From Myroides odoratus DSM 2801 (lineage in GTDB: Bacteria; Bacteroidota; Bacteroidia; Flavobacteriales; Flavobacteriaceae): DNA of 64,000 nucleotides. Positions 8,884-18,528 of the stretch are shown here, piece after piece. Made by a program: the position numbers and the translations under genes. Each line of letters begins with the position of its first letter. Positions within the stretch are counted from its first letter, which is position 1. The stretch spans positions 3,090,969 to 3,154,968 of the forward strand of contig NZ_CM001437.1 of assembly GCF_000243275.1 (NCBI RefSeq), read 5' to 3'. The notes under the pieces were generated by a model. The model saw only the letters and a list, made by a program, of their open reading frames with translations. It was not told the origin of the DNA and did no database searches.

Positions 8884-11800
8884 ATGTGTATCTATACAGT
8901 TAAAAAAACACTGCTCCTACTACTAGGAGGTATGCTAGGGTGCTTTACTACTCATGCACAGCATTTTCGAGCCCATACAGCTCAAACTTTTCCGGGGGTT
9001 TTCTATGGAGATGCCACCGTACTTGACGTGAACCAAGATGCTTATCCAGATTTAATATTCTCCGGAACTGGAGAAGGATATGGATCGGGAAATACGCTCG
9101 TCTATGTAAATGAACAAGATCATTTTACGGCCTTAAGTAATCAATTTTCACAGATCATGTATTCCGCTATAGGAACAGGAGATTTGGATGGGGATGGGAA
9201 GATGGATTTTGCTATTACTGGATTTCGAAAAGAAGAAGGATTTCCCAATGAAAAGGTTTTTGAAATTTACTACAACAATGGCGACAATACATTTACGAAA
9301 AAGAATATCACTACCATTATTCCAGCACAATATGGATCGATAAAAATTGCAGATTTAAATGGAGATGGATTGGCCGATTTATTGGTTAATGGACAAACTG
9401 ATGCAGGATACAGCTCTAAAGTTTATTTTCAGCAAGCGGATGGGGAGTTTATTGATTCTAATATTGAACTGCTTGGGACTTATTTCAGTGCGACTGAAAT
9501 CTTCGATGCAAATGGAGATGGATTACCTGATATCTTGATTACAGGTTTTAGCAATAGTTATGTGCCAGCAACTCAGTTGTATCTTAATCAAGGGAATGGG
9601 AATTTTAGCCCCCATGATTCAGGATTAGGAGCGGTTTATTTTTCATCGATTAGCGTGGCTGATTTTGAGGGCGATGGTGATTTGGATGTATTATTAGGTG
9701 GAATGAATGGCAGCATGACGCATAGTCTTGTACTGTATTTGAATGATGGACAAGGTAATTTTACAGCTGCACCTTATGCGTTTGAAGGGATTATCATGGG
9801 ATCCAGTGCACTTGTAGATTACAACAAGGATGGCTTTTTAGATGTATTTTCTTTTGGGAGTACAGCCTCTTCTGGTATCAAGACAAATATATATACCAAT
9901 CAACAGAATCAATCGTTTGTTTTGGATGTAGAAAATTCTAATGCAATTAGAGGATTGAGTACGTCTAGAGCGAAGTGGTTTGACTTTGATCAAGATGGAG
10001 ATATGGATCTCTTTGTGATTGGGTACACCAGTGATGGAACAGCAATGACTATGTTATACGAAAATACACTTCCTCCTGTAGTTCCTTCGGATTACTGCGA
10101 TGTTTCTGTATTGTATGGCGTAGAACCTATTACGTTGGTGCAATGGGCTAATCTGAACAATCAAACGGATATAGACCCCAATGCAACGACAGCTCCAGCA
10201 CGTTATGAAGATTTTACTTCTATGATTGCACAAGTGCAACGTGGACAGACCTATACATTGACAGTTAAAGGAAATACCAATGGGAATTTTGAAAATGATA
10301 TTCGCGTATTTATTGACTGGAATAACGATGGACAATTCGATATGCAAACAGAATTTTACACCGCATCATTATTGCCTTCTACAGGACAAGATGAGGTGAA
10401 AGTAGAAATTGCAATCCGAGTACCTGATACGGCTGTACTGGGAAAAACACGCATGCGTATTATTAAAGACAATTGGAATATTTATGAAGAAGGAGAATTT
10501 GATGCGTGTTTAGATGCAGAATATGGACAAGTGGAGGATTATTCTGTTCAAATAGCGGATGGTACAACTAATCCTGGGGATTATTGTGATGTTACTGTAT
10601 TATATGGTGTGGAGCCTATTACTTTAGTACAATTTGCAAATTTAAATAATCAAACGGATGTAACGCCAAATCCAACGGTAGCTCCGGTAGCTTATGAGGA
10701 TTTTACGGCGATGGTTGCTCAAGTAGAACGTGGTCAAACGTATACGTTGACAGTTAAAGGGAATACCAATGGAAATTTTGAACACGATATTCGCGCTTTT
10801 ATTGACTGGAATAACGATGGACAATTTGATGTTCGTACAGAACTATATCGAGGATTACTCTCGCCATCTACTGGACAAGATCAGGTAAAAGTGGAGTTTG
10901 AAATCCGTGTACCTGATGATGCAGTAGTAGGAAATACACGTATGCGTATTATCAAAGACAATTGGTATATATACGAAGAAGGTGAATTTGATGCTTGTAC
11001 TGATGCAGAATATGGTCAAATTGAAGATTATTCTGTTCAGATTACGGACGGAACAGTACAACCTGGTTGTACCAATCAAGAACCAGGAATGAATCCTGGA
11101 GATACAGGTTGTGTGACGTTTCAATATAATGGATCTACTGTAACGTATACAACAGTTCGTGCAGTGGATGGAACCATTTGGTTGCAACAAAATTTAGGTA
11201 GTGAACAAGTGGCGACAGCAGCAACAGATGCTTCAGCTTATGGAGATTTATTCCAATGGGGAAGATGGGATGATGGACATCAAAAGCGTACCTCAACTAT
11301 TGGAACTACTGCGCCTTCACCAAATACTCCACGTGGATTAGGACAAAATAACAGTAAATTCTATTTGACTGATCCATCGTGGTGGCAAGCAGGAACAAGT
11401 ACTGATACTTGGGCAGCTGCTACGCCTCAAGAGGTAACAGATACAGAAGGATGTGATCCTTGTAAAGCACTAGGAGAAGGATGGACGTTGCCAACTCAAG
11501 ATCAATGGCAGGCAATCATTACTGCGGAAAGTATTACTAATATCCAAACGGCTTTTGATAGTAATTTGCGTTTAACGGTAGCGGGTGCTAGAGGAGGAAA
11601 TGGCGTTTATAACGAAGGATTACGCGGATATTACTGGAGTAAAACAGCTTCAACTAATCGAGATTTTGCAAAGCATTTATTCTATAGTAATATAACAATG
11701 AACGCAGGGGCAGGTGCTCCTCGTGAACAAGGATCTGCTATTCGTTGTATAAAAATGGCTCCTATTGTGACACCGGATGATTACTGTCAACCAGAGATTT

Positions 11801-14800
11801 CGGATACTGCACGTAGTTTACCAATTTATGAATTCACTCTTGGCACAACAACACAAACAAGTGGAAGTAATACAGGAGTTGAACCGTTATATGAAGATTT
11901 TACAGCGAATGTAATACCAGTAGCGAAAGGGGAAACGTATCCTATTACAGTGAAGGGAAAAAATGACGGACAGGATATGCTGTTGGTGAAAGTTTATATT
12001 GATTACAATCGAGATTTTGAATTTTCAGCAGACGAAGCATTTACGATTGGGTTTTTAAATAACCTTGGCGGTGAAAGAGGAGAGGTATCAGGAACCATCC
12101 AAATTCCAGCTGATGCGTTAATCGGAGCAACGAGAATGCGCGTTGTGAGTATGTATCACAATCCAGAAACCACTTGGGTACACTTAGAAAATGTACCTTG
12201 TCCAACAGGATATTACCTGGGGCAAGTAGAGGATTATACGTTGGATATTCAAGGACCACTGGTAACAATAACAGGGGTAGAAGTGACCACAGCGAATGAT
12301 GTTCCAGCAACCATTACGACTGAAAATGGAACGCTACAATTAGTTGCACGTGTATTACCAGCAGAGGCCAATCAAGCAGTAACGTGGTCTATTGTTGAAG
12401 GGGAAGCATTGGCTTCTATTGATCAAAATGGGCGCATTTCTGCTTTAGCAAATGGCGTTGTAAAAGTAAGAGCTACTGCAGTTCAAGATACTACAAAGCA
12501 AGATGAAATTGAGATTACGATTGATATTGAAGCCTTGCGTTGTCCTCCAATAGTACTAAAAATAGAGGAGATTGGAGAAGAAAAGGCAACTCTTCGAATC
12601 CTATCTGATGCTACTGTTTTTGATGTCGAATATGGAGAAGAAGGATTCGTTCAAGGTGAAGGAACGACCATTGAAAATGTTTCAGCTGTACAGCTTATCG
12701 AAGGATTGACAGCAGAAGTAACTTATGATGTATATGTACGGGTAGCGGATTGTTCTACGTGGCAAAAAATTAGCTTTGAAACGATTAAAGTAAAAGAGCA
12801 AACAATTACTGTAGAAAATGTAACGAAAGTATATGGTGATGCTCCTTTCCAAACAGGAGAATCAACGAGCCAATTACCACTTGTTTATACCGTTGCAGAT
12901 TCAGCTGTTGCAGTAGTAGAAGCGGGAACTATTGTAATAAAAGGGGCTGGTGAAACAGAAATTCGTGTGAATCAGGCTGGGAATAATGAATACTTACCAG
13001 CAGAAGAAGTGCGTTTTACGTTACGCGTAGCCAAAGCACCATTAGTTGTTCAGGCAACGGATCAAACCAAAACATACGACGGAACATCACATACTACTTG
13101 GAACGTTACATACCAAGGTTTTGTATATGGAGAGACTCCAAGTGCGTTAACGGGAACGTTGCGTTATGATGGAACGGCAATAGAAGCGATCAATGTAGGA
13201 ACTTATTCGATTGAGGCAAGTGGATATACCTCGACAAATTATGAGATTCAGTATCAAGCAGGAACATTGGCTATTACCAAAGCAACGCTAGAAGGAATTG
13301 TATTTGAAAATGGTTCATTCTTGTATGATGCAACACCTAAATCTATTGAGGTTAGAGGTGAACTACCAGCAGATGTTCGCGTAACATACGAAGGAAATGG
13401 ACAAGTTGAGATAGGAAACTATACCGTTACAGCACAACTTCACGGTGGAGCAAATTATGAAGACAAAACTTTAGTAGCCAACCTACAAATTCGCCATGCT
13501 TTAGCGGATCTTGTGTTTGAAGATGCAACTTTTGTTTACGATGGAACAGCGAAGCAAATAACGGTGCAAAATGTACCGGAAGGCGTAACGGTAACGTATC
13601 AAAACAATGATAAGATTGCAGCAGGAACTTATACCGTTATTGCCGTTGTTCAAGGAGGAAATGAATACGAAAATACGACCCTTCGTGCTACATTAAAAAT
13701 TACCAAAGCGGCAATTGAAAATATTCAATTTGAAGGTCAAATATTTACTTATGATGGAACAGCGAAATATATTTTCGTTTCTGGTTCACTACCTCAAGGG
13801 GTAACAGTAGAACACAGCAATAATGGAAAAATTGAGGTGGGAAGTTATGAAGTAAAAGCGACAATAAATGGCGGAAATAACTATCAAAGTCGCGAATTGA
13901 CAGCTACTTTAAAGATAGAAAAAGCAAATCAAGAGATTCGTTTTGATGAGTTAGAAACGCGAATCTTAGCTGAAAGTGAAGATTTCCAACTTCAAGCTAC
14001 TACGACGTCTAACTTACCTTTACACTATACCTACACCTATACTAGTGGGCAACCTGCTGCTGAGGTGAGTGAAACAGGTTGGGTAACGCTTAAAAAAGTA
14101 GGAGAAATTACAATTACAGTTACACAAGCAGGTAATGCAAATTATCACCCTGCATTGGCGGTAAGTCGAGTGTTGCGCATTGTAAATAACGATGCTTCTA
14201 TTCACGATATCTGGATTGCTGATGAGCAGTATACTAAACCTCAAAATCAGATTTACCATTTGATGAGTTGTGAAGATTTGAGAACAACGGTTTCTGTAAA
14301 AATTGGGGTAGATGAAGGAGCAAAAGTTACGCCGAGTGCAACATTTAGTATTTCAGTACCTAAACCAGGAATTTACAAACAAACGGTTACGGTTGTTTCA
14401 CAAAATGGAAAAGTGAAAGAAGAGTATGTTATTGTTGTAGAAAAACCATTTGCCTTTGAGCAAATTGCGGTACAAAAATTCAATAATACATTATTGATCA
14501 ACAAAAATCCACAGACCAATGGAGGTTATCAATTGGTAGGATTCCAGTGGTATAAAGACGGAGCTCTAATCTCAGAAGAACAAGTTTATTCTGCGGGTCC
14601 TAAATCAATATTAGATCGCAATGCGGTGTATCATGCTATTGTTAAAACAGCAGAAGGAGAAGAAATTCACGTTTGCCCGATGGAAATTACAACTGTGGTA
14701 ACACCTGTGATTCAATTGTATCCTAATCCAGTAACGCTTGGCCAAAAAACAACCCTAGAGGTACATGTTACAGGTGTACAATTAAGAGGAATTCCTGTTC

Positions 14801-14958
14801 AAGTATTCAATTTAAACGGGCAATTGGTTCATACGTTTTCAATGGAAGGAGAACAGACAACGATTTATTTACCTCAAAACATACAAGGAGGAATGTATGT
14901 AGCCATTTTTGAGTTAAATGGAACAAGAGAGTCAATCAAATTTGCAGTAAAAAAATAA
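8884..14958 (+). CDS. Giant multidomain T9SS type A surface protein (FG-GAP, GEVED, FISUMP, MBG)
   Basis: 2024 residues. A signal peptide ends near residue 25 (THAQ). About 40-395 is an FG-GAP/VCBS propeller with repeated calcium-type loops such as DLDGDGKMD, DLNGDGLAD and DFDQDGDMD. GEVED domains start at residues 403 and 566 (a tandem 163-residue duplication), and a third lies at about 967-1122. A Fibrobacter-type paralogous (FISUMP) module sits at about 732-958 (IWLQQNLG, GWTLPTQDQW). Then follow a BIG2-like Ig domain (about 1126-1217), an FN3-like segment and several MBG-type domains (about 1304-1680, recurring TYDGT/VYDGT). The C-terminus from about 1939 is a T9SS type A sorting domain (LYPNPVTLGQ to FAVKK). 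It is expected on the cell surface as an adhesin or scaffold. The next gene starts one base after the stop. Confidence 0.9.
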   Translation: MCIYTVKKTLLLLLGGMLGCFTTHAQHFRAHTAQTFPGVFYGDATVLDVNQDAYPDLIFSGTGEGYGSGNTLVYVNEQDHFTALSNQFSQIMYSAIGTGDLDGDGKMDFAITGFRKEEGFPNEKVFEIYYNNGDNTFTKKNITTIIPAQYGSIKIADLNGDGLADLLVNGQTDAGYSSKVYFQQADGEFIDSNIELLGTYFSATEIFDANGDGLPDILITGFSNSYVPATQLYLNQGNGNFSPHDSGLGAVYFSSISVADFEGDGDLDVLLGGMNGSMTHSLVLYLNDGQGNFTAAPYAFEGIIMGSSALVDYNKDGFLDVFSFGSTASSGIKTNIYTNQQNQSFVLDVENSNAIRGLSTSRAKWFDFDQDGDMDLFVIGYTSDGTAMTMLYENTLPPVVPSDYCDVSVLYGVEPITLVQWANLNNQTDIDPNATTAPARYEDFTSMIAQVQRGQTYTLTVKGNTNGNFENDIRVFIDWNNDGQFDMQTEFYTASLLPSTGQDEVKVEIAIRVPDTAVLGKTRMRIIKDNWNIYEEGEFDACLDAEYGQVEDYSVQIADGTTNPGDYCDVTVLYGVEPITLVQFANLNNQTDVTPNPTVAPVAYEDFTAMVAQVERGQTYTLTVKGNTNGNFEHDIRAFIDWNNDGQFDVRTELYRGLLSPSTGQDQVKVEFEIRVPDDAVVGNTRMRIIKDNWYIYEEGEFDACTDAEYGQIEDYSVQITDGTVQPGCTNQEPGMNPGDTGCVTFQYNGSTVTYTTVRAVDGTIWLQQNLGSEQVATAATDASAYGDLFQWGRWDDGHQKRTSTIGTTAPSPNTPRGLGQNNSKFYLTDPSWWQAGTSTDTWAAATPQEVTDTEGCDPCKALGEGWTLPTQDQWQAIITAESITNIQTAFDSNLRLTVAGARGGNGVYNEGLRGYYWSKTASTNRDFAKHLFYSNITMNAGAGAPREQGSAIRCIKMAPIVTPDDYCQPEISDTARSLPIYEFTLGTTTQTSGSNTGVEPLYEDFTANVIPVAKGETYPITVKGKNDGQDMLLVKVYIDYNRDFEFSADEAFTIGFLNNLGGERGEVSGTIQIPADALIGATRMRVVSMYHNPETTWVHLENVPCPTGYYLGQVEDYTLDIQGPLVTITGVEVTTANDVPATITTENGTLQLVARVLPAEANQAVTWSIVEGEALASIDQNGRISALANGVVKVRATAVQDTTKQDEIEITIDIEALRCPPIVLKIEEIGEEKATLRILSDATVFDVEYGEEGFVQGEGTTIENVSAVQLIEGLTAEVTYDVYVRVADCSTWQKISFETIKVKEQTITVENVTKVYGDAPFQTGESTSQLPLVYTVADSAVAVVEAGTIVIKGAGETEIRVNQAGNNEYLPAEEVRFTLRVAKAPLVVQATDQTKTYDGTSHTTWNVTYQGFVYGETPSALTGTLRYDGTAIEAINVGTYSIEASGYTSTNYEIQYQAGTLAITKATLEGIVFENGSFLYDATPKSIEVRGELPADVRVTYEGNGQVEIGNYTVTAQLHGGANYEDKTLVANLQIRHALADLVFEDATFVYDGTAKQITVQNVPEGVTVTYQNNDKIAAGTYTVIAVVQGGNEYENTTLRATLKITKAAIENIQFEGQIFTYDGTAKYIFVSGSLPQGVTVEHSNNGKIEVGSYEVKATINGGNNYQSRELTATLKIEKANQEIRFDELETRILAESEDFQLQATTTSNLPLHYTYTYTSGQPAAEVSETGWVTLKKVGEITITVTQAGNANYHPALAVSRVLRIVNNDASIHDIWIADEQYTKPQNQIYHLMSCEDLRTTVSVKIGVDEGAKVTPSATFSISVPKPGIYKQTVTVVSQNGKVKEEYVIVVEKPFAFEQIAVQKFNNTLLINKNPQTNGGYQLVGFQWYKDGALISEEQVYSAGPKSILDRNAVYHAIVKTAEGEEIHVCPMEITTVVTPVIQLYPNPVTLGQKTTLEVHVTGVQLRGIPVQVFNLNGQLVHTFSMEGEQTTIYLPQNIQGGMYVAIFELNGTRESIKFAVKK
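10093..11060 (+). repeat. 489-bp tandem duplication encoding two GEVED domains
   Basis: Two adjacent copies begin at 10093 and 10582, an exact period of 489 bases (163 residues), within the giant surface protein. Both encode YCD-V-VLYGVEPITLVQ near their start and RMRIIKDNW near their end, with few substitutions. This points to a fairly recent in-frame duplication. Confidence 0.85.
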
Positions 14959-14959
14959 G

Positions 14960-15784
14960 ATGAAGACAATAAAAATAATGGGATGGGCCATGAGTATGAT
15001 ACTAGGTCTACATACAGCCCAAGTAATGGGACAGGAAGTTGAAGTTTCTGTTTTAGGAGGATTAACAGGAGGAAGAAAACCCAGTATTGGGTTATCCGAT
15101 GGATCTACCGTTGGTTTTTCAGCTTTGTACATGCAAGAAATACGCCACAATCTTTCTTTAGGCGTTGGATTGGAAGTAGGAGCATATCAATTAACGAAAG
15201 AAGATTCAAATTATAAAGGAACAAGTCCTTCGATTGATGGACAAGGAGCTGCCTTTGAATTTCGCTATACAATAGCGAAATTCAAAGAAGAACTCCGCGG
15301 TAATTATTTTGCTATTCCCATTAAAGTGCAATACGTAGGACCCAATTTAGGAAATGAAAAACTACGTCTTTATGCTGCTGGTGGAGTGAAGTATCAAATC
15401 TATACCAAAGTAAAATCAACACAAACCTTGGAAGGAGTAAAAACGAGTGGTTATTATGAACAATGGGATGCCGAATTACACAACCCAACTTATGCTGGTT
15501 TTGGAAACCTCGGAGATAAGACAGAAGAAAATAAGCTCAAATTGAACAGCGGTTTTTTTGTCATGGGTGAACTAGGGGTGAAGTATGATATGGCTAATAA
15601 CCAAGCGCTTTATCTAGGATTCTATGGAGATTGTGATTTAGGTGCTGCAGGTCAAGCAGACAAAACCGTATTGACATACAAGGAAAAAGAACAACTTAAT
15701 AGTATCTTACCTGGTGAGAATGAACGATATAAATTGAGAATGTTTACTTTGGGAATTAAGGTAAAATACAGTTTTGGTTTATAA
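14960..15784 (+). CDS. Outer-membrane beta-barrel protein paired with the giant surface protein
   Basis: 274 residues with a signal peptide ending VMGQ (about residue 25). The mature part has alternating strands typical of an outer-membrane barrel ('LSLGVGLEVGAYQL', 'KLRLYAAGGVKYQIY') and a C-terminus ending in an aromatic-containing strand, IKVKYSFGL. It starts one base after the stop of the 2024-residue gene, so the two are almost certainly translated from one message. In T9SS loci such barrels may anchor or present the secreted partner, but that role here is inference. A bidirectional terminator follows at 15874. Confidence 0.8.
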   Translation: MKTIKIMGWAMSMILGLHTAQVMGQEVEVSVLGGLTGGRKPSIGLSDGSTVGFSALYMQEIRHNLSLGVGLEVGAYQLTKEDSNYKGTSPSIDGQGAAFEFRYTIAKFKEELRGNYFAIPIKVQYVGPNLGNEKLRLYAAGGVKYQIYTKVKSTQTLEGVKTSGYYEQWDAELHNPTYAGFGNLGDKTEENKLKLNSGFFVMGELGVKYDMANNQALYLGFYGDCDLGAAGQADKTVLTYKEKEQLNSILPGENERYKLRMFTLGIKVKYSFGL

Positions 15785-15873
15785 GATTGTTTTTTAATAT
15801 GATCTAAATCTTTTGTTGAGTGCTATTTTATCGCAGCTAGCCTCAATTTAAAAGAGTACATTAGTAGGAATGC

Positions 15874-15908
15874 AAAAAAAGCTTGAGTAAAAACTCAAGC
15901 TTTTTTTT
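15874..15908. terminator. Bidirectional Rho-independent terminator
   Basis: GCTTGAGT and ACTCAAGC flank a 4-base loop, with seven A before and eight T after, so the stem works on both strands. It separates the outer-membrane barrel gene from the convergent AhpD-like gene. Confidence 0.85.
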
Positions 15909-15923
15909 ATAGCCGAAAGCCGT

Positions 15924-16012
15924 CCACTGTCAACTGTCTACTGTCAACTGTCTACTGTCAACTGTCTACTGTCAACTGTCTACTGTCAACTGTCAACCAT
16001 CAACTGTTCACC
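15924..16012. repeat. Short tandem repeat, 7-bp units ACTGTCA/ACTGTCT
   Basis: A run of alternating heptamers, ACTGTCA and ACTGTCT, gives a 14-bp period repeated about four times with degenerate copies on both sides. It fills the convergent intergenic space between two genes and ends just before the stop codon of the AhpD-like gene. Similar CTGTCAA-type runs occur in many Flavobacteriia genomes, and copy number may vary between strains. Confidence 0.85.
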
Positions 16013-16017
16013 ATTCC

Positions 16018-16455
16018 TTATTTAGCCTTTAAATGAGTAGCTACACCAATTCTATTCCAGGCATTGATAGTGACCATACACATGATTAGTTGAGCAAGAT
16101 AAGTTGCACCAAATAATTGTTCTGCTTGTTGGTATAATTCATCGCTGATTCCACCTTGGTGAATGAACGTAACGGCTTCAGTTAGCGCTAGAATTACCTG
16201 TTCTTCTACGGTAAAAAGTTCAGTTTCTCTCCAACCAGCCAATACAAGTAAACGCCTTGCAGATTCTCCATAAGCTAAGGCATCTTTGGTGTGAAGATCC
16301 AAACAATACCCACAACCGTTTAATTGAGATGCTCGTATCTTGATGAGTTCTTTATGCGTAACGGTAAGTTGTGATTCATCGAGGTATTGCTCTAGTTTTA
16401 GCATCCCATCATAAGCTTTGGGATCTACGCTGTAAATCGGTTTTCTCTTTGACAT
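16018..16455 (-). CDS. Carboxymuconolactone decarboxylase / AhpD-like family protein
   Basis: 145 residues. The centre carries the AhpD-like core 'RASQLNGCGYCLDLHTKDA' with the redox CxxC motif (CGYC) and a following His, as in alkylhydroperoxidase-type carboxymuconolactone decarboxylase family members. The usual role is a peroxidase-like redox activity in the cytosol; the substrate is not known. The length is normal for the family. It lies 63 bases downstream of the broken Crp/Fnr gene on the same strand, a pairing common in Bacteroidota where the regulator probably controls the enzyme. Confidence 0.85.
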   Translation of the reverse strand: MSKRKPIYSVDPKAYDGMLKLEQYLDESQLTVTHKELIKIRASQLNGCGYCLDLHTKDALAYGESARRLLVLAGWRETELFTVEEQVILALTEAVTFIHQGGISDELYQQAEQLFGATYLAQLIMCMVTINAWNRIGVATHLKAK

Positions 16456-16518
16456 ATTCTCTTGTTTTTGAATGAACTCAAAAGTAGAATTTCGTCAAGT
16501 AAAAAAACTTCAACCCGT

Positions 16519-17107
16519 TTAAGAAAAACGCTTCTTTTTAATTTCACTTAAATATTCAGGGCTAAACCCCAAGTAAGAAGCTAATAAGTATTGAGGAATG
16601 CGCTGCACAAAGGCAGGAAATTGCCTTTCAAAGTGAAAGTATAATTCTTCTCGACTGTATTCATATAAGAATTTTAAGCGATGTTGAGCTGCGCCACAAG
16701 CAAGTTGAAATAGCGTTCGGAAGTATTTTTCCATAATCGGATGGGCGTCCACTAAGGCTTTAAAATTAGCCTGCGTAATACAAAGGATATCCGATGGTTC
16801 AACCGTTTGGATGTAAAAGTCGCTCGTCGTTTGTTTTTCAAAGGCAAGATGATCGGTTAACCACCATTGTTCAATAGCAAAATCTAACGTTTGTTCTGTA
16901 CCGTTTTCTTTGATATAATAGCTTCTTAAACAACCGTGGAGTACAAAGTACATGCTGTCACAAGGCATACCTGCTTCTTGAATAGTCGTTTTTTTAGACA
17001 ACGTCTGAAAGGTGAAAAATGAGCAGATAGATGCTATTTCATCAGCCTGAAGTTAGTTGGTTGGTGAATCGCTCAATATGTGCAATAAAAAGAGCCTCAT
17101 TTTTCAT
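16519..17107 (-). pseudogene. Frameshifted Crp/Fnr family transcriptional regulator
   Basis: The main frame (160 codons from a TTG at 17001) encodes a cyclic-nucleotide-binding-like domain ('FVLHGCLRSYYIKENGTEQT', 'EQWWLTDHLAF') and a C-terminal HTH ('QYLLASYLGFSPEYLSEIKK'). It lacks the first ~35 residues of the family. Those residues are present upstream in another frame: ATG at 17107 reads MKNEALFIAHIERFTNQLTS and then hits TGA, while the main frame resumes as QADEIASICSFFTF. One extra base near 17050-17051 (ACTTCAG where ACTCAG would keep the frame) explains the break. Either the gene is inactive or there is a base-call error. A truncated product from an internal start would lack part of the sensor domain. 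Confidence 0.8.
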
Positions 17108-17390
17108 ATTAGGTCGTTTGGTATCGATTACAAGTAATAGGAATCAAAGATAATTCTACGAATATACTACATGAAAAATATAATTCAGTACTAGATATGA
17201 AAGAAGAGAATCAGTAAGTAAAAAGAAATTTTAAATCTCTATTTGTGGTTTTTTATTATTTTATAGTTAAAAATGTGTGTAATGATAGGTGTTTTTGTGT
17301 TTTTGATGTGACTTTGTTTGTTTTGTGAGTCTAAAAAATAAAATAATTCGATGTAGGATTGATCATAAGAAGGAAGAAAAAAGAGGAAGT

Positions 17391-18053
17391 ATGAAAGAGA
17401 AAGAAGTTAAAAAGGTAAAAAAGCAGGAGAAATATTCTCGTACGATCTTACGAGTTAAATTGGTGCTCTTATTTTGTTGTTTAGTCTTAATGGGGATATT
17501 AGTCATGAAAGGGATAGAGCAAAGTGATACGGTTTGGCTAGCCTATAGTATTTTGGTTCTTGTGGTTCATCTCGTACAGAAAGGGGTTCATCGATATTAT
17601 CAGTCTAAACAAGTAGAGAGAACAGAAGGAACAACTAGCGCTTATTTGAAAAAGGAAAGTGTAAGACTAAAACCAAAAGAAAATATTGTGGCTGTAACAA
17701 GTGCTATAGCAACGGTTGCTGAGGTAAAAGCATTGCAAGCCTTACTTTACACTCATGTAATAGATACAAAACTTTTTTTAGAAGCTAATTTGACCTTGAG
17801 TAAGGTGGTGAATCTGCTTAAAGTTGATAAAAATAAATTAAGAGATTATTTCAAACATTCAGCCTCTGTAAATTTTAAACAATATATTAATCGATTGAGA
17901 ATTGAGTATGCTATTACTATCATTCGAGATAGGGAACGCGATGTTACCGTTGAGGAGTTAAGCTTCCTTTGTGGATTCAACTCTCGTTTATCTTTTTATC
18001 GTGCCTTTGTTTATTTTTATGGATTTGCTCCCTCTGCACTTTTAAAGCGTTAA
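17391..18053 (+). CDS. Membrane-anchored AraC family regulator with short N-terminus
   Basis: I chose the ATG at 17391 (220 residues). The frame also opens with a GTG at 17325, but the purine-rich AGAGGAAGT lies directly before the ATG. A basic, lysine-rich N-terminus is followed by two hydrophobic helices (VLLFCCLVLMGILVM and VWLAYSILVLVVHLV). The C-terminal ~100 residues are an AraC double HTH ('LSKVVNLLKVDKNKLRDYF', 'EELSFLCGFNSRLSFYRAF'). It therefore looks like a DNA-binding domain tethered to the inner membrane with almost no periplasmic part. A terminator follows at 18085. It is the first of the AraC genes before the VGIGT stalk gene and could act on it. The signal sensed is unknown. 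Confidence 0.82.
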   Translation: MKEKEVKKVKKQEKYSRTILRVKLVLLFCCLVLMGILVMKGIEQSDTVWLAYSILVLVVHLVQKGVHRYYQSKQVERTEGTTSAYLKKESVRLKPKENIVAVTSAIATVAEVKALQALLYTHVIDTKLFLEANLTLSKVVNLLKVDKNKLRDYFKHSASVNFKQYINRLRIEYAITIIRDRERDVTVEELSFLCGFNSRLSFYRAFVYFYGFAPSALLKR

Positions 18054-18084
18054 AAAGGATTATTCATTTTTTGAATGAAGAATA

Positions 18085-18113
18085 AAAACAAGGGGAACTC
18101 TCCTTGTTTTATT
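18085..18113 (+). terminator. Rho-independent terminator
   Basis: AAAACAAGG at 18085-18093 pairs with CCTTGTTTT at 18102-18110, followed by ATTT. It lies 32 bases after the stop of the first membrane AraC gene. Confidence 0.7.
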
Positions 18114-18176
18114 TGTTTAAGTGTAAAAGTTAATTCGTGTATCATTTCGCTTTTTTGACTATTTATTCCTTTTATT

Positions 18177-18210
18177 GATACTTTTTTTAACTTTTTTGTG
18201 CTTTAAGTTT
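18177..18210 (+). promoter_or_regulatory. Duplicated 34-bp T-rich element, copy 1
   Basis: It begins GATACTTTTTTTAAC and ends TTTAAGTTT, identical at 32 of 34 positions to 20268-20301. The similarity also extends a few bases upstream (TATTTATT). It lies ~320 bases before the second AraC gene. The location in front of two genes of one module suggests a shared promoter or binding site; function is inferred only. Confidence 0.5.
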
Positions 18211-18528
18211 ACGTATTGATTGTGATGTATACGTTTTATTGTCATGCTTTATCCATTCGATACATACAAAATAAACCTTTCTTGAGATGATGTTACGGAC
18301 TAGAAAATAAAAGTGAATTGAAAAGAATGTAGATAAATACACGATCAATTATCCCTTTATTTTCAATAGTAAAAGATTCAATACAAGCAAATATCCAATC
18401 AGGGTTTCATTAGAAAATATACCGAAAAGAAATCGCGGTATTCCAACTTCGAGAAGTACGAATGAAACTATCTATATTCAAATTGACCAATTGTTTCAAA
18501 CGAAACACTTTTTTAAACTTTGTTTATT

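Larger units (their letters stand above)
18054..18528 (+). other. Leader region of the second membrane AraC gene
   Basis: After the terminator, no gene is seen in this stretch. It contains a T-rich 34-bp element at 18177-18210 that recurs almost exactly upstream of the stalk gene. The remaining ~310 bases to the start codon could be a long 5' leader. Confidence 0.5.

Noticed and set aside
15924..16012. CRISPR array
   Set aside because: The units are 7/14 bases without unique spacers, so it is a simple tandem repeat.
17325..17390. GTG start for the first membrane AraC gene
   Set aside because: The purine-rich site directly before the ATG at 17391 makes that start more likely.
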